Assembly (NCBI RefSeq): GCF_026725475.1
Contig: NZ_CP109966.1
Coordinates: 186,001-250,000 of the forward strand
Length of the DNA: 64,000 bases
Source: Catenovulum adriaticum
GTDB lineage: Bacteria > Pseudomonadota > Gammaproteobacteria > Enterobacterales > Alteromonadaceae
Direction of reading: 5' to 3'
The notes below the pieces were generated by a model, which saw nothing but the letters and a program-made list of their open reading frames with translations, did not search any database and had not been told where the DNA came from. Of this stretch, positions 36,759 through 46,069 are shown piece by piece (position 1 is the stretch's first letter; each line of letters starts with the position of its first letter). The translations under genes were made by a program, and so were the position numbers.

Positions 36759-38270
36759 ATGAAGCCTATAAAAAAAATTGTTATTCTTGGTGGTGGTACG
36801 GCTGGTTGGCTAACGGCTGCCGTTATTGCATCTCATCATAAACTCAATACTCATTCCAATATTAAACTTTCTTTAATTGAATCATCTGATATTCCGACTG
36901 TTGGTGTGGGAGAAGGTACTTGGCCTACAATGAAAAATACGCTTCAGGCGATAGGATTAACTGAACAAGATTTCCTCAAAACCTGTCAAGCAACCTTTAA
37001 ACAAGGTGGTAAATTTGTCGGTTGGGTGACAGGAGAAGACTTTTATCATCATCCTTTTACCGTTCCAATGGGATACGAACGTGTCGACATCGCCCCTTAT
37101 CTAGACGATGTACAACAATTTTCTGATTTAGCAAACTATCAACAAGCGATTTGTGAAGCTGGTTTAGGTCCCAAAGTACCGACAGATCCTGACTACAATG
37201 CAAAGTTAAATTATGCCTATCATCTAGATGCAGGTGCTTTTGCAGATATGCTTAAAAGGCATTGCCGAGACAATCTAGGCGTTCATCATTTAGTCAAAAC
37301 GGTAGAGTCTGTAACGCAAGGTATTGATGGCTCAATACAGTCTTTGTTATTTACTGATGGAGAAAGTATTTCTGGAGATTTATTTATCGATTGTTCGGGT
37401 GCCGCTGCGGTACTGATAGATAAAACCTTAGGCGTTAAAAAGCATTCGACTAAAGATATTTTACTGAACGATTCGGCATTAGCCATTCAATTGCCATATT
37501 CCAGTGAAACAAGCCCAATTGCTAGTATGACAATTGCTACAGCACAATCAGTCGGTTGGGTATGGGATATCGGCTTACAAAAAAGGCGGGGAGTTGGTTA
37601 TGTCTATGCGTCTGATTTTATTGATGATAAAAATGCAGAAGAGATACTAATTCAATACGCTGAAAAAACACATTCTAAAGCTGAACTTGCAGAGCTCAAG
37701 GTTAGAAAAATTTGCTTTGAGCCAGGTTATCGTAAAGAAATTTGGAAAAAAAACTGTGTTGCAGTTGGTATGGCCGCTGGTTTTGTTGAACCATTAGAGG
37801 CAACAGCAATTATGCTAGTTGAACAATCTGCCAAATTTATTGCGGAAAATCTGCCAGTTAATGAAACGTCAATGGAAGTGGTTAGCAAACGTTTTAATCA
37901 AAAAATGCAGTATCGTTGGCAACGTATTATCGATTTTTTAAAATTGCATTATATGTTGACTCAACGTAAAGAGGCATATTGGCGAGCGCAAGCAAACGTG
38001 AGCAGTTTGCCTGAGTCGCTAAAAGATGACTTATTAATTTGGCAAACCCGCGGTCCGCAAACGTCAGACTTTGATTCTGCAATTGAATTGTTTCCTGCGG
38101 CCAGTTATCAATACGTTTTATATGGTATGGGGTTTAAACCAGATTATCAGCAGCATGTGCATTTATATACGATGGCTGCGCAAGCTGATGCCATTATTCA
38201 GCGTAATTTAAGCGTTAAAGAATCATTATTAAATTCCTTGCCAACTAACAGAGAGTATTTTCTAACTTAA
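36759..38270 (+). CDS. Tryptophan-halogenase-like flavoprotein 2
   Basis: Second member of the flavin-dependent halogenase family in the window, about 503 residues: FAD-binding GGGTAGW, GVGEGTWPT, the catalytic-lysine segment ATFKQGGKF (K81 from the chosen start), GWVWDIG and FVEPLEATA. ATG 36759 is chosen because CAGGGG lies 7-12 bases upstream. It shares the family core with the protein at 16051 but differs in many positions, so the two are not recent copies. Its neighbours are a TonB-dependent receptor and a SapC-like gene, a trio that recurs in marine and plant-associated Proteobacteria. Real halogenation in a sugar locus is unproven. Confidence 0.85.
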   Translation: MKPIKKIVILGGGTAGWLTAAVIASHHKLNTHSNIKLSLIESSDIPTVGVGEGTWPTMKNTLQAIGLTEQDFLKTCQATFKQGGKFVGWVTGEDFYHHPFTVPMGYERVDIAPYLDDVQQFSDLANYQQAICEAGLGPKVPTDPDYNAKLNYAYHLDAGAFADMLKRHCRDNLGVHHLVKTVESVTQGIDGSIQSLLFTDGESISGDLFIDCSGAAAVLIDKTLGVKKHSTKDILLNDSALAIQLPYSSETSPIASMTIATAQSVGWVWDIGLQKRRGVGYVYASDFIDDKNAEEILIQYAEKTHSKAELAELKVRKICFEPGYRKEIWKKNCVAVGMAAGFVEPLEATAIMLVEQSAKFIAENLPVNETSMEVVSKRFNQKMQYRWQRIIDFLKLHYMLTQRKEAYWRAQANVSSLPESLKDDLLIWQTRGPQTSDFDSAIELFPAASYQYVLYGMGFKPDYQQHVHLYTMAAQADAIIQRNLSVKESLLNSLPTNREYFLT

Positions 38271-38286
38271 TAAGGCCGATTATTTG

Positions 38287-39021
38287 ATGAACACAGTTCT
38301 ATTAAACAAACATGATCATAAAAAATACTTAGCTGCAGCCCCCATTATAGCAGCTTCTACCGAGCAAGTCTGTGCACTATCTCTTAGCGAAATACCAAAA
38401 GCAGCTTGTTGTTGGCCTATATTTCTATCTCGTACAAATGCAGACCGAGCATTTGATGTTAAGTGCTTGATGTCGTTGACTCCAGAGCGAAATTTATTTG
38501 TTGAAAATTCAATTTGGACAGCCCCTTTTATGCCTGCAACCTTGGCTGTGTATCCATTTGTTTTAGCTAATGATGGCCGCCACGGGTATGTATTAGCAAC
38601 TCGGCCCTGTTCAACAACCATTTTTGATGACGGTGATACTTTATTGTTTAATGAGTTAGGTCAGCCGAGTGTTGTTCAAAAACAAATTCAATATAAATTA
38701 CAGGGGATTTTAAATGAGACAGCGGCCTTAAATGAATTTGCGAAAATGATGGGAGAGATGGCCTTAACCAAAGAAATAAACGCAGTTGTTCACTACTCAG
38801 ACCAGAGTAAACAGGTATTAGAAAGTTTAATAACAATTGATGAAGACAAACTCAATAATTTATCAGATGCTGATTTGGTTAAGTTACAACGTTCAGGTTT
38901 TCTTTCACTAATACATGCGATTCTTAATTCTATTTTTCAGCTTAACGGATTAATTTTGAAACATAATCAAAATTATCCAAATGATACAGTGCAAAAAATT
39001 GAATTGATGTTGCCTGAATAA
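38287..39021 (+). CDS. SapC-family protein
   Basis: Cytoplasmic-looking protein of about 244 residues resembling the SapC family: SLSEIPKAACCWPIFLSR near the N-terminus, then VYPFVLAND and an acidic linker, ending in a helical segment. ATG 38287 is preferred to the TTG at 38284. The biochemical role of this family is not established; it was named after an S-layer-associated gene. The gene lies 17 bases after the halogenase-like gene and closes the unit. A strong hairpin separates it from the converging alpha-galactosidase gene. Context suggests an accessory role in uptake or modification of the receptor's substrate. Confidence 0.78.
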   Translation: MNTVLLNKHDHKKYLAAAPIIAASTEQVCALSLSEIPKAACCWPIFLSRTNADRAFDVKCLMSLTPERNLFVENSIWTAPFMPATLAVYPFVLANDGRHGYVLATRPCSTTIFDDGDTLLFNELGQPSVVQKQIQYKLQGILNETAALNEFAKMMGEMALTKEINAVVHYSDQSKQVLESLITIDEDKLNNLSDADLVKLQRSGFLSLIHAILNSIFQLNGLILKHNQNYPNDTVQKIELMLPE

Positions 39022-39034
39022 AAAAGTTAAATAT

Positions 39035-39062
39035 CCCACCAGATCTTATTTAATCTGGTGGG
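39035..39062. terminator. Bidirectional terminator
   Basis: CCCACCAGAT pairs perfectly with ATCTGGTGGG around an 8-base loop, between the converging SapC-like and GH36 genes. On the minus strand it is followed, after a few bases, by a T-run. Confidence 0.75.
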
Positions 39063-39074
39063 GTACTTATTGTG

Positions 39075-41207
39075 CTATTTTGCTTGAGTTAATTTAAACA
39101 CAATGAGTGTTTCAGGCAGCATAATCGGTAATTGAATACCAAAATTAACTAAATGTTCTCCAGAGAATACTTGTCCGTTGAGTTGGCTTAAACCCGATTC
39201 ACGATATTCGTCAAATTCGACCGGCCAAACCCGTTCAAGTTTATAATTTTTGTTTTCGGCTAAACCAGTAAAGAAATAACTTGGTGGCAATGCCCCTTTA
39301 TATTCGTTAATTAGATTATGAGCATATAGTGCTTCTGACTGGTCGGTTGCAACTATGCCAAAGTTCACTGCACAGTCTTCACTATCTAAGCGTACTAACT
39401 TTCCGCCGTGAATTAGTTGGCGGTTCTGTTTGTGCAGGGCGAAACCTTCACTTAATACTTTAGCTTCGTGATCAGTTAATTCTCTAGGATCCATTTCCAT
39501 GCCCATATGTCCAAACAAGGCAACACCAACCCGAGTTTCAATTTTAATATTGCGACCTGTTATATGGCAATCTCTTGGGCCAACATGAGAGCCCATCACC
39601 TCGCTAGGAAAGAAGAAAGAACAGCCTTTTTGAATAGAGAGTCTGTCTAGTGCGTCATTCGAATCAGAAGTCCAAACTCTATCTGTGTAACGCAAAATAC
39701 CATAGTCAACACGTGCACCGCCTGAAGAGCAGCTTTCAATTTCGACGCTTGGGAAACGTACCTTCAAACTCTGAATTAGCTCATATAGTGCTAGCGTTTG
39801 TTTATGCACCGCAGGATATCCCTGTGCGTTGTTCGCATGGTTTATATCTCGGTTCATATCCCACTTAATATATTTAATTTGCGGGTATGTGTTTAAAATA
39901 TCGCTGATGGCTGTATCTAAATATTCAACAACTTCAGATCTGGTTAAGTCTAGGACGTACTGGTTTCTAAATTGAATTTGTTGGCAATTTTCAGCTTGCA
40001 GAATCCAGTCTGGATGTTGGCGATATAAATAGCTATCTGGATTGACCATTTCAGGTTCAAACCAAATCCCAAACTCCATGCCATTATCATTAACAGTTTT
40101 TATCAAAGGCGCTAAACCTTGAGGATATATAGCTTTGTCGACGACCCAGTCACCTAAGCCCGCATCGTCCCCTCGGCGTCCTTTAAACCAGCCATCGTCT
40201 AAAACAAATCGCTCGGCGCCTAGCTTAGCGGCTCTGTTTGCTAGATCGGCTAATGTTTCATAAGAATGGTCAAAATAGATTGCTTCCCAAGTATTATAGT
40301 GGACGGGTCTGAGTTTCTCAGTCGCATTATAAGTCAGTAAGTTCTTGCGAACATAAGTGTGGAAATTATTGGATAAGGTACTTAAACCTTGTTTTGAATA
40401 GGATACGTACATTAAAGGTGTTTGGTAACACTCACCTGTCTTGAGTTTTACTTCGCCAGGGTGCAGTAACTCACCTAGCTGAACAAAATTTCTCCCGTCA
40501 GATAAACTTTCAACACGTGTTCTGTGATTACCACTCCAACCTAAATGAAAACCAAAACACTCGCCTTGTGTTTCATTTGTGTTTGAATTTGATAATAGGA
40601 CGCCTGGGAAATTATCATGTGAGGTTTTGCCTTTACGGTTTTCTTTTAAATATCCACCCATAAATCTTTGTAATTTGCTGCGGCGGAATTCATTGGCCCA
40701 ACGTCCCTCAAACGAATGTATGGTATCAAAATGATCATGAAGTGGTACTGTGAGGGAGGCACACCAGTCTACCTCAATTAGGTTATCTGACATATTGCAA
40801 ACTTCAGTAGCTGCACTTAATACGTTCGAATCATAATTTAGTGATATTTGATAGTTTAATTTTATTTTTCGAACATTATCGAACATTGATATAGTGCAGT
40901 GATTTTCGTTTTGTTGAATATCACTAATTTCACCACTAAACATCCATGCGTTGCCGTCTGTTGATCTAAGCTCTAATCCGGGCGCGCCAATAAAACCATC
41001 ACCATAACAAGGAGTGAGTGATAATAAGGGTTCAATCTCTGGCGCGCATTTAGCTTCTTGTCTTTTCCCCAAAGCTAATAACGGTTCGATAGAGCTAAGA
41101 GCAGAGAGCTTTTTTCCCCAATAAATAATTCTGGGTTGTTTGTTTGTGCAATCAATAACGACCGATGTACTAATACTATCTAGTTGAACGAATGGACTGT
41201 GGCTCAT
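39075..41207 (-). CDS. Alpha-galactosidase, GH36, cytoplasmic
   Basis: Retaining alpha-galactosidase of 710 residues, normal for bacterial GH36. The signature residues are visible: nucleophile D450 in IKWDMNRDIN, acid/base D515 in WTSDSNDALDR, with WFEPEMVNPDS and ESCSSGGARVDYG. There is no signal peptide, so it needs imported substrate. A very good AGGAGG site precedes ATG 41207. It is divergent from the GH42/symporter pair across a 240-base region with several TTCG repeats. In this glycerol-linked locus it could release galactose from floridoside (alpha-galactosyl-glycerol) or the outer galactose of digalactosylglycerol. Raffinose or melibiose remain possible. Confidence 0.93.
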   Translation of the reverse strand: MSHSPFVQLDSISTSVVIDCTNKQPRIIYWGKKLSALSSIEPLLALGKRQEAKCAPEIEPLLSLTPCYGDGFIGAPGLELRSTDGNAWMFSGEISDIQQNENHCTISMFDNVRKIKLNYQISLNYDSNVLSAATEVCNMSDNLIEVDWCASLTVPLHDHFDTIHSFEGRWANEFRRSKLQRFMGGYLKENRKGKTSHDNFPGVLLSNSNTNETQGECFGFHLGWSGNHRTRVESLSDGRNFVQLGELLHPGEVKLKTGECYQTPLMYVSYSKQGLSTLSNNFHTYVRKNLLTYNATEKLRPVHYNTWEAIYFDHSYETLADLANRAAKLGAERFVLDDGWFKGRRGDDAGLGDWVVDKAIYPQGLAPLIKTVNDNGMEFGIWFEPEMVNPDSYLYRQHPDWILQAENCQQIQFRNQYVLDLTRSEVVEYLDTAISDILNTYPQIKYIKWDMNRDINHANNAQGYPAVHKQTLALYELIQSLKVRFPSVEIESCSSGGARVDYGILRYTDRVWTSDSNDALDRLSIQKGCSFFFPSEVMGSHVGPRDCHITGRNIKIETRVGVALFGHMGMEMDPRELTDHEAKVLSEGFALHKQNRQLIHGGKLVRLDSEDCAVNFGIVATDQSEALYAHNLINEYKGALPPSYFFTGLAENKNYKLERVWPVEFDEYRESGLSQLNGQVFSGEHLVNFGIQLPIMLPETLIVFKLTQAK

Positions 41208-41244
41208 AATTAGCCTCCTAAACTTTAAATATATGTTAAACGTT

Positions 41245-41332
41245 TTCGAATTCTAACAATATTTTTTCACTTATCAAATTATTTATGGTTTTTTATGTTC
41301 GAAAATATTCGTTGTGTTGATTTTTTGGTTCG
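41245..41332. promoter_or_regulatory. TTCG repeats between GH36 and GH42: candidate GlpR sites
   Basis: TTCG occurs at 41245, 41298, 41308 and 41329. The last three are spaced 10 and 21 bases, one and two helical turns, within TATGTTCGAAAATATTCG and GGTTCGAG. The core resembles the sites before glpK/glpR and glpD. The assignment to GlpR is inferred. Confidence 0.5.
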
Positions 41333-41447
41333 AGTATGGGATATTGTAGATATCAAATTGTTACAATTTGTTTTCTTTTAATAAATTAAATTTTAACTAT
41401 AGTTTAATTTTCTAGCTTGGCTAGTTAACTGAGTAGGTATCAAAATT

Positions 41448-43427
41448 ATGTTTGGAGTGTGTTATTACCCTGAACATTGGCCAGAAAGCATGTGGGCCGA
41501 TGACGCAGCTGAAATGAAAGATCTGGGTATCGAATGGGTCCGTATCGGTGATTTCTCATGGTCCAGAATTGAGCCTAAATCAGGCCAGTATGAATTTGAT
41601 TGGATGGATAAAGCGATCGAAGTGCTAAGTTCTGCAGGTTTAAAAGTTATTATTTGTACACCAACGGCTACACCACCTAAGTGGCTAATTGATATACACC
41701 CAGATATTTTGCCTGTAGACATTAATACAGGAATGACTCGCGGCTTTGGTTCTCGTCGCCACTATGATTTTTCTAGTGAAGCGTATTTACAAGCGGCTCT
41801 TAAGATAACGCAAGTAATGGTTAAAAGGTACGGCAATAACAATAAAGTTGCGGGTTGGCAAACTGATAATGAATTAGGCTGCCATGATACGACGCAAAGT
41901 GGATCTGCCAATGCTAAACATCAATTTCAACGTTGGTTAAAAAACAAATATCAAAATATAGAAGCGTTAAATGAAGCTTGGGGCACCGTATTTTGGTCGA
42001 TGGAATACAACAACTTTGAGCAAATAGAGTTACCCTTATATGGGGTGACAGAAATGGGTTTATCTCATCAGTTGGATTACCGAAGATTTAGCTCAGACAT
42101 GGCGATTCATTTTCATAACCAAATGATTTCTGTTATTCGCGAGCATAGTGAAAATCAGTTTGTGACACACAATATGATCCCTATGTGTGACACACAAATT
42201 GATAATTTTCAACTTACCAAAGATTTAGATTTTGTTGCGTACGACAGTTACCCCTTGGGTCGAAATGCTGAGGTATTGAATCCAACTACTTTTGACTCGA
42301 TGCGTAGTGGTGATCCTGATTTAAACGCTTATTTTCTTGAGCAAACCAGGGGGCTTAATCCTTTAGGGCGTTTTTGGATAATGGAGCAGCAGCCAGGGGT
42401 AGTCAATTGGGCTAACTATAATCCGTTACCAGCTAAAGGAATGGTTCGACTATGGACATGGGAAGCGTTCGCACATGGTGCTGAATGTGTTAGCTTTTTC
42501 CGTTGGCGTCAACTGCCTTTTGGTCAGGAACAGATGCATGCAGGGATTAAGATGGCAAACAATGAACCTTCTTTTTTCTATAATGAAATTGCATCGGTTA
42601 TGGACGAAGTTATAAAGCAGCCAGAGATATTACAATCAAAGCCGAATAACAAAGTGGCACTTGTTACCGGGACTGAAAATCAATGGTTTTGTGAAATTGA
42701 AACTCAATCAACTATTTATAAACATTTGAAAACTGAATTTCAGTATTACAAAGTATTGCAACAACTCGGTATTAGTGTTGATTTTATTGATGAAAATTCG
42801 AATGTTAGCCAATATAAATTAGTAATTTGTCCGGCTTCAATTGCGCCAAGCGAAAGTTTTTATCAAAAGGTAAAAAGCAGTCAGGCTCATTTTGTTTTTG
42901 GGCCAAGATTTGCTAGTAAGACTAAAAACTTACACTTGCCTGCCAATATGCCGCCAGGACGTTTTTCGGATATTCTGGGTTATACTGTTATGACAGCAGA
43001 TACCACTCCAGCGGCGCAAACGCATAATATTGAATATAAAGGCCAACGTTATTCGAGTCATACTTGGCGTGATATTATCCGTGTACATGAAGATAGCCCA
43101 CTAAAAGCAGTTGCTGCGATAGATGGATTGAATACCCCCGCATTATTACAAGGACAAAACTTTACAGTTATTACAACTTTAAGTGATGATAACTTTCTTA
43201 AAACCGTTTTCACAGAGCTCGCAGGTAAGTTGAATTTATCAGTTCATGAAGAAATTGCAGGCGTGAGGTATAAGCGTAAAGGTGAATATTTATTTGTATT
43301 AAATTATTCAAATGAATCGATCCAGATAGAAGACTATTCAAAAGAGCAATTTTTGTTGGGGTCGGCATTTATTCCAGCACATGATTTAGCGGTCATTAAA
43401 GTGTCTAATACTGGGGAGATATCATAA
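41448..43427 (+). CDS. Beta-galactosidase, GH42, cytoplasmic
   Basis: Retaining beta-galactosidase of 659 residues. Acid/base E142 lies in TDNELGC and nucleophile E313 in FWIMEQQPG; the N-terminus GVCYYPEHWPES is characteristic, and the barrel is followed by trimerisation-type and C-terminal domains. There is no signal peptide. The stop codon overlaps the symporter start by one base (TAATG), so substrate uptake and cleavage are coupled. GH42 enzymes usually act on small beta-galactosides. Here beta-galactosylglycerol, the product left after alpha-galactosidase action on digalactosylglycerol, is an attractive substrate given glpK, glpD and tpiA nearby. Other galactosides cannot be excluded. 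Confidence 0.93.
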   Translation: MFGVCYYPEHWPESMWADDAAEMKDLGIEWVRIGDFSWSRIEPKSGQYEFDWMDKAIEVLSSAGLKVIICTPTATPPKWLIDIHPDILPVDINTGMTRGFGSRRHYDFSSEAYLQAALKITQVMVKRYGNNNKVAGWQTDNELGCHDTTQSGSANAKHQFQRWLKNKYQNIEALNEAWGTVFWSMEYNNFEQIELPLYGVTEMGLSHQLDYRRFSSDMAIHFHNQMISVIREHSENQFVTHNMIPMCDTQIDNFQLTKDLDFVAYDSYPLGRNAEVLNPTTFDSMRSGDPDLNAYFLEQTRGLNPLGRFWIMEQQPGVVNWANYNPLPAKGMVRLWTWEAFAHGAECVSFFRWRQLPFGQEQMHAGIKMANNEPSFFYNEIASVMDEVIKQPEILQSKPNNKVALVTGTENQWFCEIETQSTIYKHLKTEFQYYKVLQQLGISVDFIDENSNVSQYKLVICPASIAPSESFYQKVKSSQAHFVFGPRFASKTKNLHLPANMPPGRFSDILGYTVMTADTTPAAQTHNIEYKGQRYSSHTWRDIIRVHEDSPLKAVAAIDGLNTPALLQGQNFTVITTLSDDNFLKTVFTELAGKLNLSVHEEIAGVRYKRKGEYLFVLNYSNESIQIEDYSKEQFLLGSAFIPAHDLAVIKVSNTGEIS

Positions 43428-44860
43428 TGTCTAATTCAATGCTGCAATTGAGTGTTTTTCTATTTATTACAGCTCTTATTGCCTTTTTAACTTACCTTAA
43501 ATGTGCCGGCCATGGACGCAGTGCTAAAGATTCAAATAAGGAATATTTTTTGGCTGGTGGAGGTTTATCTTGGACATTTATTGCCGGCTCTATCACCTTA
43601 ACTAATCTGTCAACTGACCAACTAATCGGTATGAATGGTAACCAAATGGCGCTACTGGCGTGGTGGGAGTTTTCTGCTGTATTTGGCTTGGTTATTTTGG
43701 CAAAAATATTCTTACCTGTTTATTATAAAAACGGTTGTACGACAACAACAGAGCTGTTAGAGAAAAGATATAAAGATCGGCATATCCGGGCGGTTATTGG
43801 CGGTTTGTTTTTATTGGGAAATATTTTTATATTCTTGCCAGCGGTACTGTATACCGGTGCTTTGTTTATGCAATCTATGTTCGGGGTTGAAATTAGTTTA
43901 CTAACTTTGGCAATCGTATTCGCTATTGTCGGTTCTGCTTATTCGATTTTTGGTGGTTTAAGAGCAGTTGCTGTATCAGACACTTATAGTGGCGTCTTAC
44001 TGCTGTCAATGGGTATGCTGGTGGTTTTTCTAGCCTTAAGTGCAATCAACTGGGATTTTTCCGGTATTCCGAAAGAGCGTTTAACCCTTATTGGAGGGGA
44101 TGACTCGCCTTTACCTTGGCATGTATTATTAACTGGTATGATCTTTATCCAAACGTTTTATTGGAGTACCAACCAAACCATTACACAGCGAGCGATGGCA
44201 GCGCCTAGTTTAAAAGAAGCGCAAAAAGGCGTTTTTGCCGCAGCAACATTAAGATTTGTCATAATCCCACCTATGATTGTTATTCCAGGTATTGTTTCGT
44301 ATAAATTATTTGGTGATGTCGGTGATGCAGCGTATGGCATGATAGTGAATGATGTTTTGCCAGTTTGGCTTTCAGGAGCATTCGCAGCAGCGATTGCGGC
44401 AGCCGTGTTATCTAGTTTTAATAGTATATTAAATTCGTCTGCTGCATTATATGTGTGTGACTTGCATGAAAACTATTTTAACGCTAAACCAAATGTGGCT
44501 AAACTTAGTGGAATCGCGAGTGTCGTTTTTGTGATTATCGCAATTGCGTTAGTGCCGGTTTATGCCCGCGCTGAAAGTATTATTAATACCATTCAAGAGT
44601 TATATGGGTTGCTGAGTATGCCCATATTATCTACCTTTATTGTTGGTTTGTTGTTCAAAAATGTGGATTCAAAAGCAGCGATAATTGCGGTTGTATCTGG
44701 TACTTTGTTGTATGCTGCATTTGTATTTGGGCTTGATGATAAACCTTTCCATTACATCCATATGATGTTTATCACGCTAATATTTTCGGTTACGATTTCT
44801 CTTTTCGTCAATCGTTTTGTTTTTGGTAAGCGAGCAATTTTAATTTTTAAAGAACATTAA
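43427..44860 (+). CDS. Sodium/solute symporter (SSS family), probable galactoside carrier
   Basis: Inner-membrane cation symporter of 477 residues with about 13 hydrophobic segments. Landmarks of the SSS (SLC5-like) family include GGLSWTFIAGSITLTN, STDQLIGMNG, TQRAMAAPSLKEA and SSFNSILNSSAALYV. It overlaps the GH42 stop codon and so is translationally coupled to it. Its likely job is to bring a galactoside, perhaps galactosylglycerol, from periplasm to cytoplasm, where both galactosidases work. Free galactose or glucose transport is the alternative. The gene ends with a hairpin at 44877. Confidence 0.88.
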   Translation: MSNSMLQLSVFLFITALIAFLTYLKCAGHGRSAKDSNKEYFLAGGGLSWTFIAGSITLTNLSTDQLIGMNGNQMALLAWWEFSAVFGLVILAKIFLPVYYKNGCTTTTELLEKRYKDRHIRAVIGGLFLLGNIFIFLPAVLYTGALFMQSMFGVEISLLTLAIVFAIVGSAYSIFGGLRAVAVSDTYSGVLLLSMGMLVVFLALSAINWDFSGIPKERLTLIGGDDSPLPWHVLLTGMIFIQTFYWSTNQTITQRAMAAPSLKEAQKGVFAAATLRFVIIPPMIVIPGIVSYKLFGDVGDAAYGMIVNDVLPVWLSGAFAAAIAAAVLSSFNSILNSSAALYVCDLHENYFNAKPNVAKLSGIASVVFVIIAIALVPVYARAESIINTIQELYGLLSMPILSTFIVGLLFKNVDSKAAIIAVVSGTLLYAAFVFGLDDKPFHYIHMMFITLIFSVTISLFVNRFVFGKRAILIFKEH

Positions 44861-44876
44861 AAAATCAGTTAGACGC

Positions 44877-44913
44877 AAATTAAAGGAACAGGCTTCACCA
44901 GTTTCTTTAATTT
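44877..44913 (+). terminator. Hairpin after the symporter gene
   Basis: AAATTAAAGGAAC and GTTTCTTTAATTT form a 13-pair stem with one G-T pair, 16 bases after the stop codon. The 3' tail is only moderately T-rich. Confidence 0.65.
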
Positions 44914-46021
44914 GGATAAGTAACCTTGACTCGGTTTAATGAAAATAAATATGTTTCGAACGACCTTTTTTCACGGTGACTGCGTCAAATTACTTTACAT
45001 ACAATCCTATGGAAGGGGGAAGTAGAGCAGCGTTGGAACTCAAGCCTAGCTATTGGCGCGTGAATATACCTTATTTACGCAAAAAAATTTTCGTTAGAAA
45101 CCATGAAGAGCTATAAGTTAAAATAATTCAATTAGTTAGAATACCTCTTAGCGCAAGGTTAAGTACTAAATTAGCAAGGATGCTGCCTTCAAAACCACTA
45201 ATATAAGCTTTATGTAAACTCCAAAAAAGTAAAAATACCCACTTAAATTAGGTGTGTTTTTGTTTAAAATAGAGAATAGAGTCGAGTTTGATAAGGTCTA
45301 AAAAATAATTTTGTTTTTTAATGCCGCTTCTTATGCAGTTTTGACAACTCAAATATCTCTAATTTATATCGTCACAGCATTTGTTTGGATCATTTCTTGA
45401 ACTTCAGCCTCGGCATGCATTGCTAAAGCAAAATCGACAGAACGATTCACCCCCAATAGTAAAAAAGGGCTTTTTTGTGAAAATTGAATCTATGAGAGTG
45501 AATAAACTTACTTTGTGTTAAATGAAAGATGGGTACCGAGTAATTAATATCCAAATTTAGTGTAAAGGGGGACAAAAAACGGTATTGGGGAAACATAAAC
45601 GATATTCTTAAGTATAAATGTTAGATTTTCTGGTTTTATATTCGCTTAAACACCTATTTGTATGTTTTTTACTCTATTTTGCTTTATATACCGAAAAAAT
45701 TCGCTTTTGTTTCCACCTTGATTAAGCATACGTTCAATATTAAGTTTTTTTGCTTTCTAGGTACGAAACACAAAATAAATAATTATATAATTTTATCACA
45801 AGCGATAGTTATAGCTTGCTTTGTTCGCATTTTTTAAATTAATCCCAACACGCAATATTGTTTGAAATGTAAGTATTTACTTAACGATTAATTATAATCT
45901 CAGATAATCTAAATTATTCTTTTATCAAGAATATCGGGTTCATTTATCGTTAGCCTTTGTGACCATATTTGAAAAGAAATTTGCTTATTGAGTGCCGAAG
46001 AGATAAATTCTGGAACATAAA
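44914..46021. other. 1.1-kb non-coding region, possibly decayed DNA
   Basis: No frame of gene length is present. Two short minus-strand open stretches end at stops near 45128 and 45376 (about 39 and 40 codons). The first ends SILANLVLNLALRGILTN and the second reads DFALAMHAEAEVQEMIQ. They look protein-like but I cannot assign them. The region separates the galactoside locus from the fructan regulon and may be a scar of lost genes. Confidence 0.35.
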
Positions 46022-46031
46022 ACAACATTGT
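46022..46031. promoter_or_regulatory. Degenerate fructan-regulon operator before the ABC ATPase gene
   Basis: ACAACATTGT differs at one base from the perfect palindrome ACAACGTTGT found at seven other places to the right. It lies 38 bases before the ATPase start. Confidence 0.55.
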
Positions 46032-46069
46032 TTCAGGACTTTTCATGCATACACAAATTTTAAATAACG

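Noticed and set aside
16051..38270. Calling the two flavoproteins true tryptophan 7-halogenases
   Set aside because: There is no tryptophan-derived biosynthetic pathway nearby; family motifs alone do not prove halogenation.
45128..45495. Short minus-strand open stretches as real genes
   Set aside because: They have only about 40 codons each, with no start or ribosome site and no recognisable family; kept only as possible remnants.
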